From: a virus
Virus record (IMG/VR): IMGVR_UViG_3300025039_000014
Coordinates: 1-64,000 of that record
Direction: 5' to 3' (one strand)
DNA length: 64,000 bases
This document shows positions 17,044-26,484 of the stretch, piece after piece; positions within the stretch are counted from its first letter, which is position 1, and every line of letters starts with the position of its first letter. Under the pieces are notes generated by a model. It searched no databases and had not been told where the DNA came from. It saw only the letters and a program-made list of their open reading frames with translations. Made by a program: the position numbers and the translations under genes.

Positions 17044-18114
17044 ATGACATACGGCATCATTTCTGACACCCACTTTCACTCGTGGTCCCAGTTCTCAACG
17101 ACCAACGAAACTCTGGTCAATTCGCGGCTCCAGATTCTCATCGACGAGACACGCAAAGCCGCACAGCACATGAAGGACCAGGGCTGCGAAGCGATCTTCC
17201 ATTGCGGTGACATCTTCCATGTCCGGGGTCGCGTCGCCCCTTCCGTGCTGAATCCGGTCGCCGATCTGTTCCGCGAGATCATCATGGATATCGGCCTGCC
17301 GGTGTTCCTGCTCGCCGGCAATCACGACCTGGAGTTCGAGGATGCCAACCGCATCGGCAACAGTGGCGAAGCACTGTCTCGTGTGGGCCTGAAAGTCGTC
17401 TCCGAAGAGCCCTTCTTCGAACACACCCATCACGTCCTAATGGTGCCCTGGCATGCCAAGCAGAAGGCGCTGCTTTCAACCATCGAAGAAGCCAAAGCCC
17501 GATTGCTACCGAGCGAGGTCGCGGACTGGACATTGATGATCCATGCGCCAGTCAACGAGATCATCCCCGGCCTGCCCGATCACGGTATCGATCCTGACGT
17601 GTTGGCCGGTCTCGGCTTCAAGCACGTTTTCTCGGGGCACTATCACAACCACAAGGAAGTTCGCCCGAGCGTCTATTCCGTCGGCGCCATGACGCATCAG
17701 ACCTGGGGCGACATCGGATCGATGGCCGGTTACCTGATGGTCGATGGTGATGGCGTTCGCCAATACGTCACCGATGCCCCGCAGTTCCTCGACATGGCCA
17801 ATCTCGAAGAGGACGAATTCGACCGCATCGCCGGCAACTACGTGCGCGCCAAGATCGAGATCAGTAAGGAGCGCGAGATTGGCGAGTTCCGCGACATGCT
17901 GGTCAACGAGCTCGGCGCCACCGCTGCATTGATCCTGCCGACGCGCACCGGAGCCACCGTCACGCGCACCGGGGCGGTGAAGGCCAACATGGATCGCCTC
18001 GAAGATTCCATCACCCATTTCATCAAGGACAGCACCACGATCCACGCCGACATGAAGGACGACGTGAACGCCGAAGTGCTCAAGACTCTAGCGGAGACCG
18101 ACCATGATCTTTGA
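17044..18114 (+). CDS. SbcD/Mre11-like nuclease (gp47 type)
   Basis: 356 residues. Calcineurin-type phosphoesterase motifs in order: D8-T-H10, HCGDIFH, AGNHDLEFED, MIHAPVNE and SGHYHNH, giving a full two-metal site. It works with the Rad50-like partner that overlaps it by 11 bp to process DNA ends in recombination-dependent replication. Confidence 0.93.
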   Translation: MTYGIISDTHFHSWSQFSTTNETLVNSRLQILIDETRKAAQHMKDQGCEAIFHCGDIFHVRGRVAPSVLNPVADLFREIIMDIGLPVFLLAGNHDLEFEDANRIGNSGEALSRVGLKVVSEEPFFEHTHHVLMVPWHAKQKALLSTIEEAKARLLPSEVADWTLMIHAPVNEIIPGLPDHGIDPDVLAGLGFKHVFSGHYHNHKEVRPSVYSVGAMTHQTWGDIGSMAGYLMVDGDGVRQYVTDAPQFLDMANLEEDEFDRIAGNYVRAKIEISKEREIGEFRDMLVNELGATAALILPTRTGATVTRTGAVKANMDRLEDSITHFIKDSTTIHADMKDDVNAEVLKTLAETDHDL

Positions 18115-20017
18115 GCGCCTGATTATCGAGAATTTCCTGTCGATCAAGGAGGCATCGGTCGAACTCAATGGCCGCGGCCTGCTGCTGATCCAGGGCGTGA
18201 ACCGTGAGAACGGTGGCGCTTCGAGCAACGGTGCCGGCAAGAGCTCGGTGGTCGACGCCGTGTTCTGGACGCTCTACGGCAAGACCGCACGTGGAATCGG
18301 CACTGATGAAGTGGTCAACGACACGGTGGGCAAGGACTGTCGCGTCTCGCTGTTACTCAAGGATGGCGACGACGAATACCTGATCACGCGTCATCGCAAG
18401 CACGCCAAAGGCAAGAATCGTCTGGTCGTGTTCATGAACGGTAAGGAGATCACGTCCGGCACCGATAAGCAGACCCAGGAGCAGGTGAATAAGATCATCG
18501 GTTCGACCGAGTCCGTGTTCGCCAACTCCGTCTATGCCGGGCAGGAAGCGATGCCGGATCTTCCCAACCGCACCGACAAGGAACTCAAGTCGCTGGTCGA
18601 GGAAGCCGCCGGGATCGATCGTCTGAATCTCGCGTATCAAGCCCAGCTCAAGAAAGCCTCGACACTCAAGACCGAAGTGATCGCCTCGGAAGCGCAGCTC
18701 GACAAGCTCAACGATCGCCTCGTCAACGCCGAAAACCAGCTCACGCGCTATCGAGACGCCGACAATCAGTGGGGTATCGATCGCGGGATCAAGGCCAAGA
18801 AGATGCGCGGCGAAATCGAAGGTTGGAAAGCAGCCTTCGAAAAGCTCGAGGTGGCCAGCGTTCTCGCTCGCAAGAAAGACCTCGAGGCCCAGGCCGAAGC
18901 GATCAAGGCCAAGATTGCAGCCACCGATGCCGAGCGCGAGAAGCTGACCACGCTGGAACGCGAAGCCACCGCCGCAGATACCGCCGTGAAACTCGAACAG
19001 AGCAAGGTGACGTCCGCCGGCGAGCTGGTCAAGAAGCGCAAGGCCGAACTGGAGAACGTCGAGAAGCTGGTCGGCACGCCCTGCTCCGAATGCGGCAAGG
19101 ATTATGCGGAACATGACCTCGACGACGTGCGCAAGCTGCGCAAGCAATCCCTGATCGACGCCGTCGCATCCTACAAAGCACTCAGGACATCGCTGGGAGA
19201 CGTCGAGAATCGCTCCACAATCGCGCAGGAGACGCTTACCGACTTTAGAGCATCGATGACTAACGTCAGCGACGAAATCGACGCAGAGCGCAAAATTCGA
19301 AGCTCCCTGTTCGATATCCAAGGCGACATCACCAGCGCGACGAATCTCAAGTCACAGGTGACCAATGGCGTGAAGACGCTCAAGGCGCTGATCGCGGAGT
19401 CGAGCCCTTACGTCAAGATGATCGCCGACGAGGAAGTTGCCCTTGAGGGTCACAAACAGGCGATCGTCGATCACCAGGAAGCGTTAGATGCGCTGCGTCA
19501 CCGGCATCTGGTCTCGATGAAGGCCGCCGAAGTGCTCTCCACCTCCGGCGTGCGGGCGCACATTCTCGATCACGTCACCCCGCTGCTCAACGATCGCACC
19601 AGTCACTATCTCGGCCAACTCTCCGAAGGCGAGATCGGCGCGACCTGGCAGACGATCAACGCCACCAAAGCGGGTGAGCTGCGCGAGAAATTCGCCATCA
19701 ACGTCACCAACACCAAAGGCTCGCAGTCGTTCGGCGGACTCTCGGGTGGCGAGAAGCGCAAGGTTCGCATCGCAACGGCGATGGCCCTGCAAGACCTGGT
19801 GTCGACTCGAAGCTCCAAGGCATTGCCGCTGTTCATCTTCGACGAGATCGATCATGCGCTGGATGGCGACGGTCTCGAGCGGCTGATGTCGATCATCAAG
19901 GAGAAAGCCAGCAGCACGAGCACCGTGTTGGTGATCTCGCACAACGACCTGAACCACTACATCACCGACACCCTGACCGTCATCAAGGAAGACGGATTCA
20001 GCCGGGTCGAGGCGTGA
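18104..20017 (+). CDS. SbcC/Rad50-like ATPase (gp46 type)
   Basis: 637 residues. Walker A NGAGKSSV near 45-52, long coiled coils interrupted by a zinc hook C327-S-E-C330, then the ABC signature LSGGEKRKVRIA and Walker B LFIFDEIDHALD. Overlaps the nuclease gene; together they form the Mre11-Rad50-type end-processing complex. Confidence 0.93.
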   Translation: MIFERLIIENFLSIKEASVELNGRGLLLIQGVNRENGGASSNGAGKSSVVDAVFWTLYGKTARGIGTDEVVNDTVGKDCRVSLLLKDGDDEYLITRHRKHAKGKNRLVVFMNGKEITSGTDKQTQEQVNKIIGSTESVFANSVYAGQEAMPDLPNRTDKELKSLVEEAAGIDRLNLAYQAQLKKASTLKTEVIASEAQLDKLNDRLVNAENQLTRYRDADNQWGIDRGIKAKKMRGEIEGWKAAFEKLEVASVLARKKDLEAQAEAIKAKIAATDAEREKLTTLEREATAADTAVKLEQSKVTSAGELVKKRKAELENVEKLVGTPCSECGKDYAEHDLDDVRKLRKQSLIDAVASYKALRTSLGDVENRSTIAQETLTDFRASMTNVSDEIDAERKIRSSLFDIQGDITSATNLKSQVTNGVKTLKALIAESSPYVKMIADEEVALEGHKQAIVDHQEALDALRHRHLVSMKAAEVLSTSGVRAHILDHVTPLLNDRTSHYLGQLSEGEIGATWQTINATKAGELREKFAINVTNTKGSQSFGGLSGGEKRKVRIATAMALQDLVSTRSSKALPLFIFDEIDHALDGDGLERLMSIIKEKASSTSTVLVISHNDLNHYITDTLTVIKEDGFSRVEA

Positions 20018-20241
20018 GCGCGATGACACTGACCCAACCTCAACTTGCCGGGCTGAAATGCCTGGCATCCGGCCCCGGCGACTACTTCGACCTGGCACGC
20101 GTTGGCGTGCGAGGTCCGACGATTCATTGGCTGATCAATCAGGGCTTCGTCATGGTCGACATCAAGCAGGGCCTCAAGACCTACGTGATCACCGAGGCTG
20201 GCCGCGTGAAGCTGGCTGACATTCAGGTGGCAATACCATGA
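20014..20241 (+). CDS. Small winged-helix-like protein
   Basis: 75 residues starting at GTG (GTGA overlap with the upstream stop) or at the ATG four codons later. The pattern of a helix, a helix with PTIHWLINQGFV, and a beta wing (KTYVITEAGRVKL) fits a minimal winged helix. Possible DNA-binding accessory or regulator. Confidence 0.6.
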   Translation: MSAMTLTQPQLAGLKCLASGPGDYFDLARVGVRGPTIHWLINQGFVMVDIKQGLKTYVITEAGRVKLADIQVAIP

Positions 20242-21086
20242 CGACGACCCCTAAGCCCCACTGGCCAACCCTGCCCGCCGGCTCACTTCCCCGTCCCTTC
20301 GCGAAAGAGACTTCGATGGAGCCGTTTTTCTTTTCCCAGTCGCTGGGTGGCGCACCGACGGGCTATCGACATGATCCGCTGGATTACCTGACGCTTGTCG
20401 GCCACAAGCCCTCGGATCGCTTCTGCCACACCCTGGCTAGCGAGTTGGCCGACGATCGCTACAAGACCTACACCGTCGCCAGCTATTCGGACTTGAAGCG
20501 TGTGGGTGACATGAGCCCAGGTGAAATCGACGACTCTTCGACGATCACGACTCGAACCGTGGCCGTGGTGGATATGGCCAACGTCGTGAGCTTCACCTTC
20601 TCGGAGCATCGCGGGCAACTCCAGTTGGCCTACATCTGCGAAGACATCAATGGGGATCGGTTCATCATGTCGGAATCGGAGTTTCACCCGCAATTCACCA
20701 AGTTGTCGGCTCTGACGGGGCTGAGCATCGTTGACCTGATCTATGAGGAATTGCGCGCCAGTTTTCAGACTTGGATTCCGCCGACAGCCATGTCCAAGCC
20801 TTCGATCGAACCCTACACGATGCTGCCGCTGAACAACGCCCTCAAGAAAATTCCACCCGAAAGCCTGAAAGGCAATCCGGGTATGACCGCCTATGTGCTT
20901 CGTCATATCTGCGAGTTCAACGACTTCCCGTTCATCGCGGAAAGCGGCGCTGTCATGTTCATGTCACCGGAAACCGCCGGTAGGCGTGCAGCGGCGGCAC
21001 TGGAGATCCCCGAGCTGATCGACACCGAGGCGGCCTTCAAGGAGGCGCAGCGTCTCAACCCTCACTTTGGCATTCTGAAACTGTAA
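20238..21086 (+). CDS. Hypothetical protein
   Basis: 282 residues from the ATGA overlap. A second start at 20316 after AAGAGA is possible. Mixed alpha/beta, no motif recognised. It lies between recombination genes in the same operon. Confidence 0.7.
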   Translation: MTTTPKPHWPTLPAGSLPRPFAKETSMEPFFFSQSLGGAPTGYRHDPLDYLTLVGHKPSDRFCHTLASELADDRYKTYTVASYSDLKRVGDMSPGEIDDSSTITTRTVAVVDMANVVSFTFSEHRGQLQLAYICEDINGDRFIMSESEFHPQFTKLSALTGLSIVDLIYEELRASFQTWIPPTAMSKPSIEPYTMLPLNNALKKIPPESLKGNPGMTAYVLRHICEFNDFPFIAESGAVMFMSPETAGRRAAAALEIPELIDTEAAFKEAQRLNPHFGILKL

Positions 21087-21673
21087 TGGAGAACACCATG
21101 GGACAAACCATCCAGGTCGTCGGGCTCGACCCGAGTCTGCGCAACTGGGGCATCTGCAAGGCAACGCTCGATCTCACCGCGCTCAAATTGACGGTGCATG
21201 AGGTCGATACCGTGCAGCCCACCAAGCTGACCGGTAAGCAGGTGCGCCAGAACTCCACGGACATCGATGCGGCGACTCAGCTATCGATTGGCGCTCAGGC
21301 CGCCATCAAGGGGGCTCAGGCGGTTTTCATCGAAGTCCCGGTCGGTAGTCAGTCAGCACGCGCAATGGCCTCCTACGGCATCTGTGTGGGCGTGCTGGGC
21401 GGTTTGCGTGCCGGTGGCGGTGCGTTTTTCGAGTTGACCCCGAAGGAAGTGAAAGTCGCCGCTACCGGCAAGGGCACCGCGACCAAGTCCGAGATGATCG
21501 CCTGGGCCACGAAGCATCACCCCGAGGCTAACTGGCCAACCTACATGCGCAAGGGTGAAATCCTGATCAGTGAAGGCACGGCGGAGCATCAGGCCGACGC
21601 ACTCGGGGCGATCTATGCCGGAATCCAACTGCCTGAATTCCAGCGACTTATCACCTTCATGAAAGCCGCATGA
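21086..21673 (+). CDS. RuvC-like Holliday junction resolvase
   Basis: 195 residues. RNase H-fold acids are placed as in RuvC: GLDPSLRNWG (first Asp), VFIEVPVGSQS (Glu), ATKSEMIAWA, and the final HQADALGAIYAG (Asp). It would resolve branched intermediates made by the RecA/Mre11/Rad50 system before packaging. Confidence 0.85.
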   Translation: MENTMGQTIQVVGLDPSLRNWGICKATLDLTALKLTVHEVDTVQPTKLTGKQVRQNSTDIDAATQLSIGAQAAIKGAQAVFIEVPVGSQSARAMASYGICVGVLGGLRAGGGAFFELTPKEVKVAATGKGTATKSEMIAWATKHHPEANWPTYMRKGEILISEGTAEHQADALGAIYAGIQLPEFQRLITFMKAA

Positions 21674-21708
21674 TGTAGTTCCCCACCCTTAGACCTACCA
21701 GATATAGG

Positions 21709-21758
21709 GCCGGCATCGAGACTCTTTCTCATGCCGGTTCTAGTAAGTAAGCACTTAC
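21709..21758. promoter_or_regulatory. Hairpin and operator upstream of nrdA
   Basis: A hairpin GCCGGCAT (21709-21716) with ATGCCGGT (21731-21738), lacking a good T-run, is followed by the perfect operator GTAAGT-AAGC-ACTTAC at 21743-21758. nrdA starts at 21802. Confidence 0.7.
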
Positions 21759-21801
21759 TTAGCATAGACTGAACGACCCACCACTCGATACGGACACCTC
21801 C

Positions 21802-24150
21802 ATGCAAGTCGTCAAACGCGATGGCTCGTTGCAGCCATTCTCGCTCGAAAAAATCGAGCGCATCTTGTTCTTCGCCGTGGGCGAACTCAAGACCGTCAGT
21901 GTCAGCATCATCGCCAAGATTGCCGCGGCCAACGCCTTCGACGGCATTTCCACCGCCCAGCTTCACACCGTCATGACTCAGGCCGCCGCTGACCTGATCG
22001 GTGTCGAGGAAGGCTTCCATCCTGACTACGCGCTTGTCGCCGGGCGTCTCGAGATGTTTCGGGCGCAGAAGGAAGCCTACGACACCTATGGCTACCCGCA
22101 CCTCGGCGGCCACACCCAGAGCCTGATCGACGCCGGCATCTACGACAGCGAACTCCTGGCGCCCTTCTCCGAAGCCGAGATCGCCGAGCTCTCCGCCTAT
22201 ATCCGACCCGAGCGCGACATGCTGTTCCAGTATGCCGGCTCCAAGCAGATGACCTCGAAGTATCTGATCAAGAACCGCGTGACGGGTCGCATCTACGACG
22301 CCCCGCAGCATGCCGCCATGCTGATCGGTATGGCCGTGCTGCCGACGCACTACTCGGGTGAACGCCTGATCCGTGAGTGCAAGGACTTCTACGATGTCGT
22401 GACCACCTTCGAAGGCAGTCTGCCGACACCGATCTGGGGTGGTGTGCGCACACCGCTCAGGCAGTTCTCCAGCTGCGTGGTGGTGGAAGCCGGAGACTCG
22501 CTCAAGGAGATTAACGCGGCGTGTGACGTGGCGAGTCTCTATGGCGCGGCTCGTGCTGGTTTGGGCATCAATGTCGGCATGATTCGCGCCGAGGGATCGG
22601 AAGTCCGTGGTGGGCTCGCGTATCACACCGGCATCGTGCCGTTCATCAAGAAGGTCGAGGCGTCGGTCAAGGCGTGCTCCCAGGGTGGTATCCGCGGTGC
22701 CAGCGCGACGCTGTTCTATCCGCTGTGGCACCTGGAGTTCGACAACCTGGTCGTGCTCAAGAATAACAAGGGTCTGGAGCTCAACCGGGCGCGGCGCATG
22801 GATCACGCCTTCCAGATGAACACCTACCTCTGGCAGCGGCTCCAGCTGGGCCAGAACATCACCCTGTTCTCCCCGCATGACGTGCCGGGCCTCTACGATG
22901 CGTTCTTTGCCGATAACGAGAAATTCATCAGGCTCTATGAAGCCGCCGAGCGCAATCCGTCGATCCGCAAGATCACCAAGACCGCACTGGACGTGTTCAA
23001 GACGCTGATGATCGAGCGTGGCGAGACATCTCGGGACTACCTGATGAATGTCGACCACTGCAATACCCACTCGTCTTTCATCCCTGAGATCGCCCCGATC
23101 CGTCAGTCGAATCTCTGCATGGAGATCACCCTGCCGACGGTGTCGCTCCAGAACGAACAAGACCCCGAGGGTGAAGTGTCGCTCTGCACCCTGGCCGCCG
23201 TGAACATGGGCGTGGTCAAGACGCTCGCGTCTCTACGTCGTGTCGTGCGGGTGCTGTCGAACTACCTCGACGCCCTGCTCGACTATCAGGACTACCAGGT
23301 GCCGGCCGCCAAGAACGCGACCATGAAATACCGCCCGCTCGGTATCGGCTTGACCAATTTCGCCTACTGGCTGGCCGACCAGGGTCTGAAATACTCCGAC
23401 GGCTCGGGCAACAACGCCACCCACCGCTACGCCGAGGCGTTCCAGTATTACCTGATCGAAGCGGCTGTCGACCGCGCCATCGAGTTTGGGCCGGCGCCTG
23501 GCTTCCACTCGACCAAGTATTCGCGTGGACTGCTGCCGATCGATCACTACAAGAAAGCGGTCGACGAGCTTCACACCGAGTCGCTGTTTCTCGATTGGGA
23601 ATCCCTGCGCGCCCGCGTCATTCATCACGGCATGCGCAACTGCACCCTGTCCGCCCAGATGCCGTGCGAGTCATCCAGTCAGGTCTCGAACTCCACCAAT
23701 GGCGTCGAGCCGCCTCGCGAGCTGGTCTCCGTGAAGGGCAATCAAACCATGACCATCACCCAGGTCGTGCCGGAGTATCACCGCTTGAAGGACGTCTACG
23801 AGACGTTGTGGGAGTGGCCGAACAACGAAGGCTATCTCCAACTGATGGCGATCATTCAGAAGTTCTTCGACCAGTCGATCTCGACGAACACCAACTACAA
23901 CCCGGATGCCTACGAGGATGGAATGGTGCCGCTCCAGACGATGCTGCGCGAGCAACTGCTGGCTGTGCGCTGGGGCATCAAGACCATGTATTACTCCAAC
24001 CTCCGCGACGGACAGGGTGACGAAGAAACGGTTGGGAAAGGGAAGGAAATCGCTTCTGTAGAGGACGCCAAGGCAGTTTCCCCAGCGATGGTGGCAGAGC
24101 CCGTCTTGGACATGGCCAGCGGCTGCGACAGCGGCGCCTGCTCACTTTAA
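21802..24150 (+). CDS. nrdA: Class Ia ribonucleotide reductase, large subunit
   Basis: 782 residues. N-terminal ATP-cone (MQVVKRDGSLQPFSLEKIE). Catalytic residues fall at exactly the E. coli NrdA numbers: C225, N437, C439, E441, C462, Y730 and Y731. The redox tail is GCDSGACSL (C775, C780). It reduces ribonucleoside diphosphates for phage DNA synthesis. The unbroken numbering implies a close bacterial ancestor. Confidence 0.96.
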   Translation: MQVVKRDGSLQPFSLEKIERILFFAVGELKTVSVSIIAKIAAANAFDGISTAQLHTVMTQAAADLIGVEEGFHPDYALVAGRLEMFRAQKEAYDTYGYPHLGGHTQSLIDAGIYDSELLAPFSEAEIAELSAYIRPERDMLFQYAGSKQMTSKYLIKNRVTGRIYDAPQHAAMLIGMAVLPTHYSGERLIRECKDFYDVVTTFEGSLPTPIWGGVRTPLRQFSSCVVVEAGDSLKEINAACDVASLYGAARAGLGINVGMIRAEGSEVRGGLAYHTGIVPFIKKVEASVKACSQGGIRGASATLFYPLWHLEFDNLVVLKNNKGLELNRARRMDHAFQMNTYLWQRLQLGQNITLFSPHDVPGLYDAFFADNEKFIRLYEAAERNPSIRKITKTALDVFKTLMIERGETSRDYLMNVDHCNTHSSFIPEIAPIRQSNLCMEITLPTVSLQNEQDPEGEVSLCTLAAVNMGVVKTLASLRRVVRVLSNYLDALLDYQDYQVPAAKNATMKYRPLGIGLTNFAYWLADQGLKYSDGSGNNATHRYAEAFQYYLIEAAVDRAIEFGPAPGFHSTKYSRGLLPIDHYKKAVDELHTESLFLDWESLRARVIHHGMRNCTLSAQMPCESSSQVSNSTNGVEPPRELVSVKGNQTMTITQVVPEYHRLKDVYETLWEWPNNEGYLQLMAIIQKFFDQSISTNTNYNPDAYEDGMVPLQTMLREQLLAVRWGIKTMYYSNLRDGQGDEETVGKGKEIASVEDAKAVSPAMVAEPVLDMASGCDSGACSL

Positions 24151-24170
24151 TCGACCCCGGAGAATCGACC

Positions 24171-25331
24171 ATGGCATACACCACCTTCAATCAGAAGCAG
24201 ACCGACACCCTGAGCCAACCGGCGTTCCTCGGTGAAGGGCTCAATGTCGCTCGCTTCGACCAGATGAAGCATCGCTTCATCGACCGCGCCACCATCGAAC
24301 AGATCAGCCAGTTCTGGGTGCCGGAAGAGATCGACCTGTCGCAAGACCGGATCGACTTTCGCACCAAGCTGAACGACGGCCAGCGCTACATCTTCATGGC
24401 CAACCTGCGCTACCAGACCTTGCTCGACTCGATTCAGGAGCGAGCGCCGATGCTGGCGTTCGGCCCGCTGGTCTCGATCCCCGAGCTTGAGTCGTTCATC
24501 GACGCCTGGGCCTTCTTCGAGCTTATCCACTCTCGCAGCTACACCCACATTCTGCGCAACCTGGTGCCGAACCCGGACGAGATTTTCAACAACATCGTCA
24601 GCGACCCGGCAATCATCAGCCGTGCCGAGTCCCTGACCTCTGCCTACGACGATCTGATCGAGCTGGGCATGATCTACTCGGTCTATGGCTACGGCTTCCA
24701 CATGGTGCCCTCCAAGGGCGAACACATGATGATCACGCCGAAGGTGATGCGTCGGGCGATCATTCGGGCACTGGCCACCGTCAACGCGCTGGAAGGCGTG
24801 CGCTTCTACGTCTCGTTCGCCACGTCGTTTGCCTTCGCCGAGAAGCTGGATGCGATGCAGGGCTCGGTCAAGGTGCTGCGCTTCATTGCTCGCGACGAAG
24901 CGATCCATCGCCAGACCGTCGGCAATATCCTCAAGGCGTTCGCCAGCGGCAAGGAGGGACCGGAGTGGAAAACCGACTTCGAGGACATGATCCCCGAGAT
25001 GACCGCGATCTATCGGGAGACCTTCGAGCAGGAGATCGTGTGGGCTGAACACCTGTTCTCGGAAGGCCGCACCATGCCCGGTCTCAACACCGAGCTGCTG
25101 ACCGGCTTCATGCAGCTGGTGACGAATCAGACGATGGCCGGTGGTGGTCTCGAGCCGATGTTCGACAAGCTCGGCGCCCACACCATCCCCTGGGTCAAAA
25201 AGTTCCTCTACTCCGGCAACGTGCAGGTGGCACCACAGGAAGCCGAGATCAGTTCCTACCTCGTCGGCCGCATCAACACGGTTGTCGATCTGCCTGCTCT
25301 GGCCGCGATCAAACTCGTGGACGCTGCATAG
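24171..25331 (+). CDS. nrdB: Class Ia ribonucleotide reductase, small subunit
   Basis: 386 residues. The diiron/tyrosyl motif is intact: E117, H120 and Y124 in FFELIHSRSYTHI. Later RDEAIH and a C-terminal tail ending AIKLVDAA, which would dock to NrdA. Cotranscribed with nrdA, 20 bp apart. Confidence 0.95.
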   Translation: MAYTTFNQKQTDTLSQPAFLGEGLNVARFDQMKHRFIDRATIEQISQFWVPEEIDLSQDRIDFRTKLNDGQRYIFMANLRYQTLLDSIQERAPMLAFGPLVSIPELESFIDAWAFFELIHSRSYTHILRNLVPNPDEIFNNIVSDPAIISRAESLTSAYDDLIELGMIYSVYGYGFHMVPSKGEHMMITPKVMRRAIIRALATVNALEGVRFYVSFATSFAFAEKLDAMQGSVKVLRFIARDEAIHRQTVGNILKAFASGKEGPEWKTDFEDMIPEMTAIYRETFEQEIVWAEHLFSEGRTMPGLNTELLTGFMQLVTNQTMAGGGLEPMFDKLGAHTIPWVKKFLYSGNVQVAPQEAEISSYLVGRINTVVDLPALAAIKLVDAA

Positions 25332-25350
25332 TAAGTAATCTTATACTTAC
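25331..25350. promoter_or_regulatory. Variant operator at the nrdB stop
   Basis: Half-sites GTAAGT and ACTTAC separated by 8 bp instead of 4, starting on the last base of the nrdB stop codon. TATACT (25342-25347) is inside it. A terminator follows at 25367. Confidence 0.5.
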
Positions 25351-25366
25351 TAGATCATAACAATGT

Positions 25367-25395
25367 ATGACGGGATTACGCGTCCCGTCATTTTG
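25367..25395 (+). terminator. Intrinsic terminator after nrdAB
   Basis: ATGACGGGA (25367-25375) with TCCCGTCAT (25383-25391) followed by TTTTG. Confidence 0.8.
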
Positions 25396-25477
25396 TCTGC
25401 GATTCCCTGTAACGCATGCGTGACAATTCATCCTGTCAGCGCTTACTGAGTGACTTCACTACAGATAAGGGTTCTCA

Positions 25478-26341
25478 ATGAAGACCATCTCTCACCAGCA
25501 AGTCCTCAATGCATTCGCCAAGACCCCGATGATGGTCCGTGAATTTCATGAAGTGTTCGAACACCCTGCCCGTCTTCATGATGATATGACGTGCAGCCTG
25601 GACGAGCGCCGCGCGATGGAGCGCGTCGGTTATGTGACAGAGGAATGTCTGGAAGGTCTGTTGGCTGCTCTCGCCGGCAATCGCGAGGAAGCGCTGGATG
25701 CGGTCGGCGATATTGCCTACTTCCTCGCCGGCAACCTGGTGGAATGCGGGGCTGCCTACCCCGGTGAGCTCGCAGGCATGATGACTGATTTGATGGATAG
25801 CAACGAGAACGACCTGTGCATCAAGCGGGTGCAGAAGCACCTCGAAAAAGCCGCCTGGGACCGCTATCTGGCGCAGTTCTTCATCGGCATGAATGCCAGT
25901 ATCAGCAACCTCTTCATCGAAGCCGTGGACCCGGAAGCGCCGATCGAGACCTCTGTCGTCGAGACTCTGCAACCGTCCGCCGCAATGCTGATGAGTGCGC
26001 TGTTCGTGATGGGTGCCGTGTTCGAAGTCGACCCCCTCGAAGTGATGTCCGAAATTCATAGCGCAAACATGAGCAAGCTGCTGCCGGCCTACCTGCCGGA
26101 CGAGACAGCCTGTCTGCAATACATGATCCACAATGGCACCCCGACGCCCTACACGGAGTTGGATTTCTACCGCATCGATGATGGTCGCTGGATCGCCAAG
26201 AACGTGAACACCCGGAAGGTCGTGAAGAACCCGTGCTTCGATAAGCCGGACATCAAGCAGTTCGTGACCTACCCGGAGAAGTCTGCTGCTGAGTTGTTGC
26301 AAGCTCACAGCGAAATGGCTTTTTCGATGCTTAAAGGGTAA
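25478..26341 (+). CDS. MazG-like nucleotide pyrophosphohydrolase
   Basis: 287 residues. VREFHEVFEHP, then VTEECLEGLLAA and EALDAVGDIAYF fit the all-alpha NTP pyrophosphatase metal-binding pattern (EExxE...D). FEVDPLEVMSEIHSANMSK matches the hallmark of phage MazG-like proteins. Likely hydrolyses non-canonical or regulatory nucleotides; placed between nrdB and thyA. Confidence 0.8.
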   Translation: MKTISHQQVLNAFAKTPMMVREFHEVFEHPARLHDDMTCSLDERRAMERVGYVTEECLEGLLAALAGNREEALDAVGDIAYFLAGNLVECGAAYPGELAGMMTDLMDSNENDLCIKRVQKHLEKAAWDRYLAQFFIGMNASISNLFIEAVDPEAPIETSVVETLQPSAAMLMSALFVMGAVFEVDPLEVMSEIHSANMSKLLPAYLPDETACLQYMIHNGTPTPYTELDFYRIDDGRWIAKNVNTRKVVKNPCFDKPDIKQFVTYPEKSAAELLQAHSEMAFSMLKG

Positions 26342-26360
26342 GTCATAACTTACTTATAGC
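26338..26360 (+). promoter_or_regulatory. Promoter with operator in the spacer, upstream of thyA
   Basis: GTAAGT-CATA-ACTTAC at 26338-26353 begins inside the stop codon of the MazG-like gene. TATAGC at 26355-26360 would be the -10 with the operator filling the spacer; the -35 is weak. Confidence 0.65.
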
Positions 26361-26370
26361 TAACGTTATA

Positions 26371-26424
26371 AAGGGCGATAACATGGTGATGAAATGCGTA
26401 GAGGGCATCGCTGTTATCGCCCTT
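26371..26424 (+). promoter_or_regulatory. Long hairpin over the thyA leader start
   Basis: A perfect 13-bp inverted repeat AAGGGCGATAACA (26371-26383) and TGTTATCGCCCTT (26412-26424), loop 28 nt. It holds the ribosome site and first base of the leader ORF at 26383. No T-run follows, so it looks regulatory rather than terminating. Confidence 0.6.
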
Positions 26425-26484
26425 CTGCTTCTGGCTTCCGCGGATTGGGAGCCTCTTATCCAACTACTGACCGCGAGTCTCTGA
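26383..26484 (+). CDS. 33-residue hydrophobic leader peptide before thyA
   Basis: [19 protein letters not shown] and a short tail. AAAGGGCG lies upstream. The stop TGA overlaps the thyA ATG (TGATG), so translation would be coupled. Its start lies in the stem at 26371-26424. It may be a membrane peptide or a pure translational leader. Confidence 0.45.
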   Translation: MVMKCVEGIAVIALLLLASADWEPLIQLLTASL

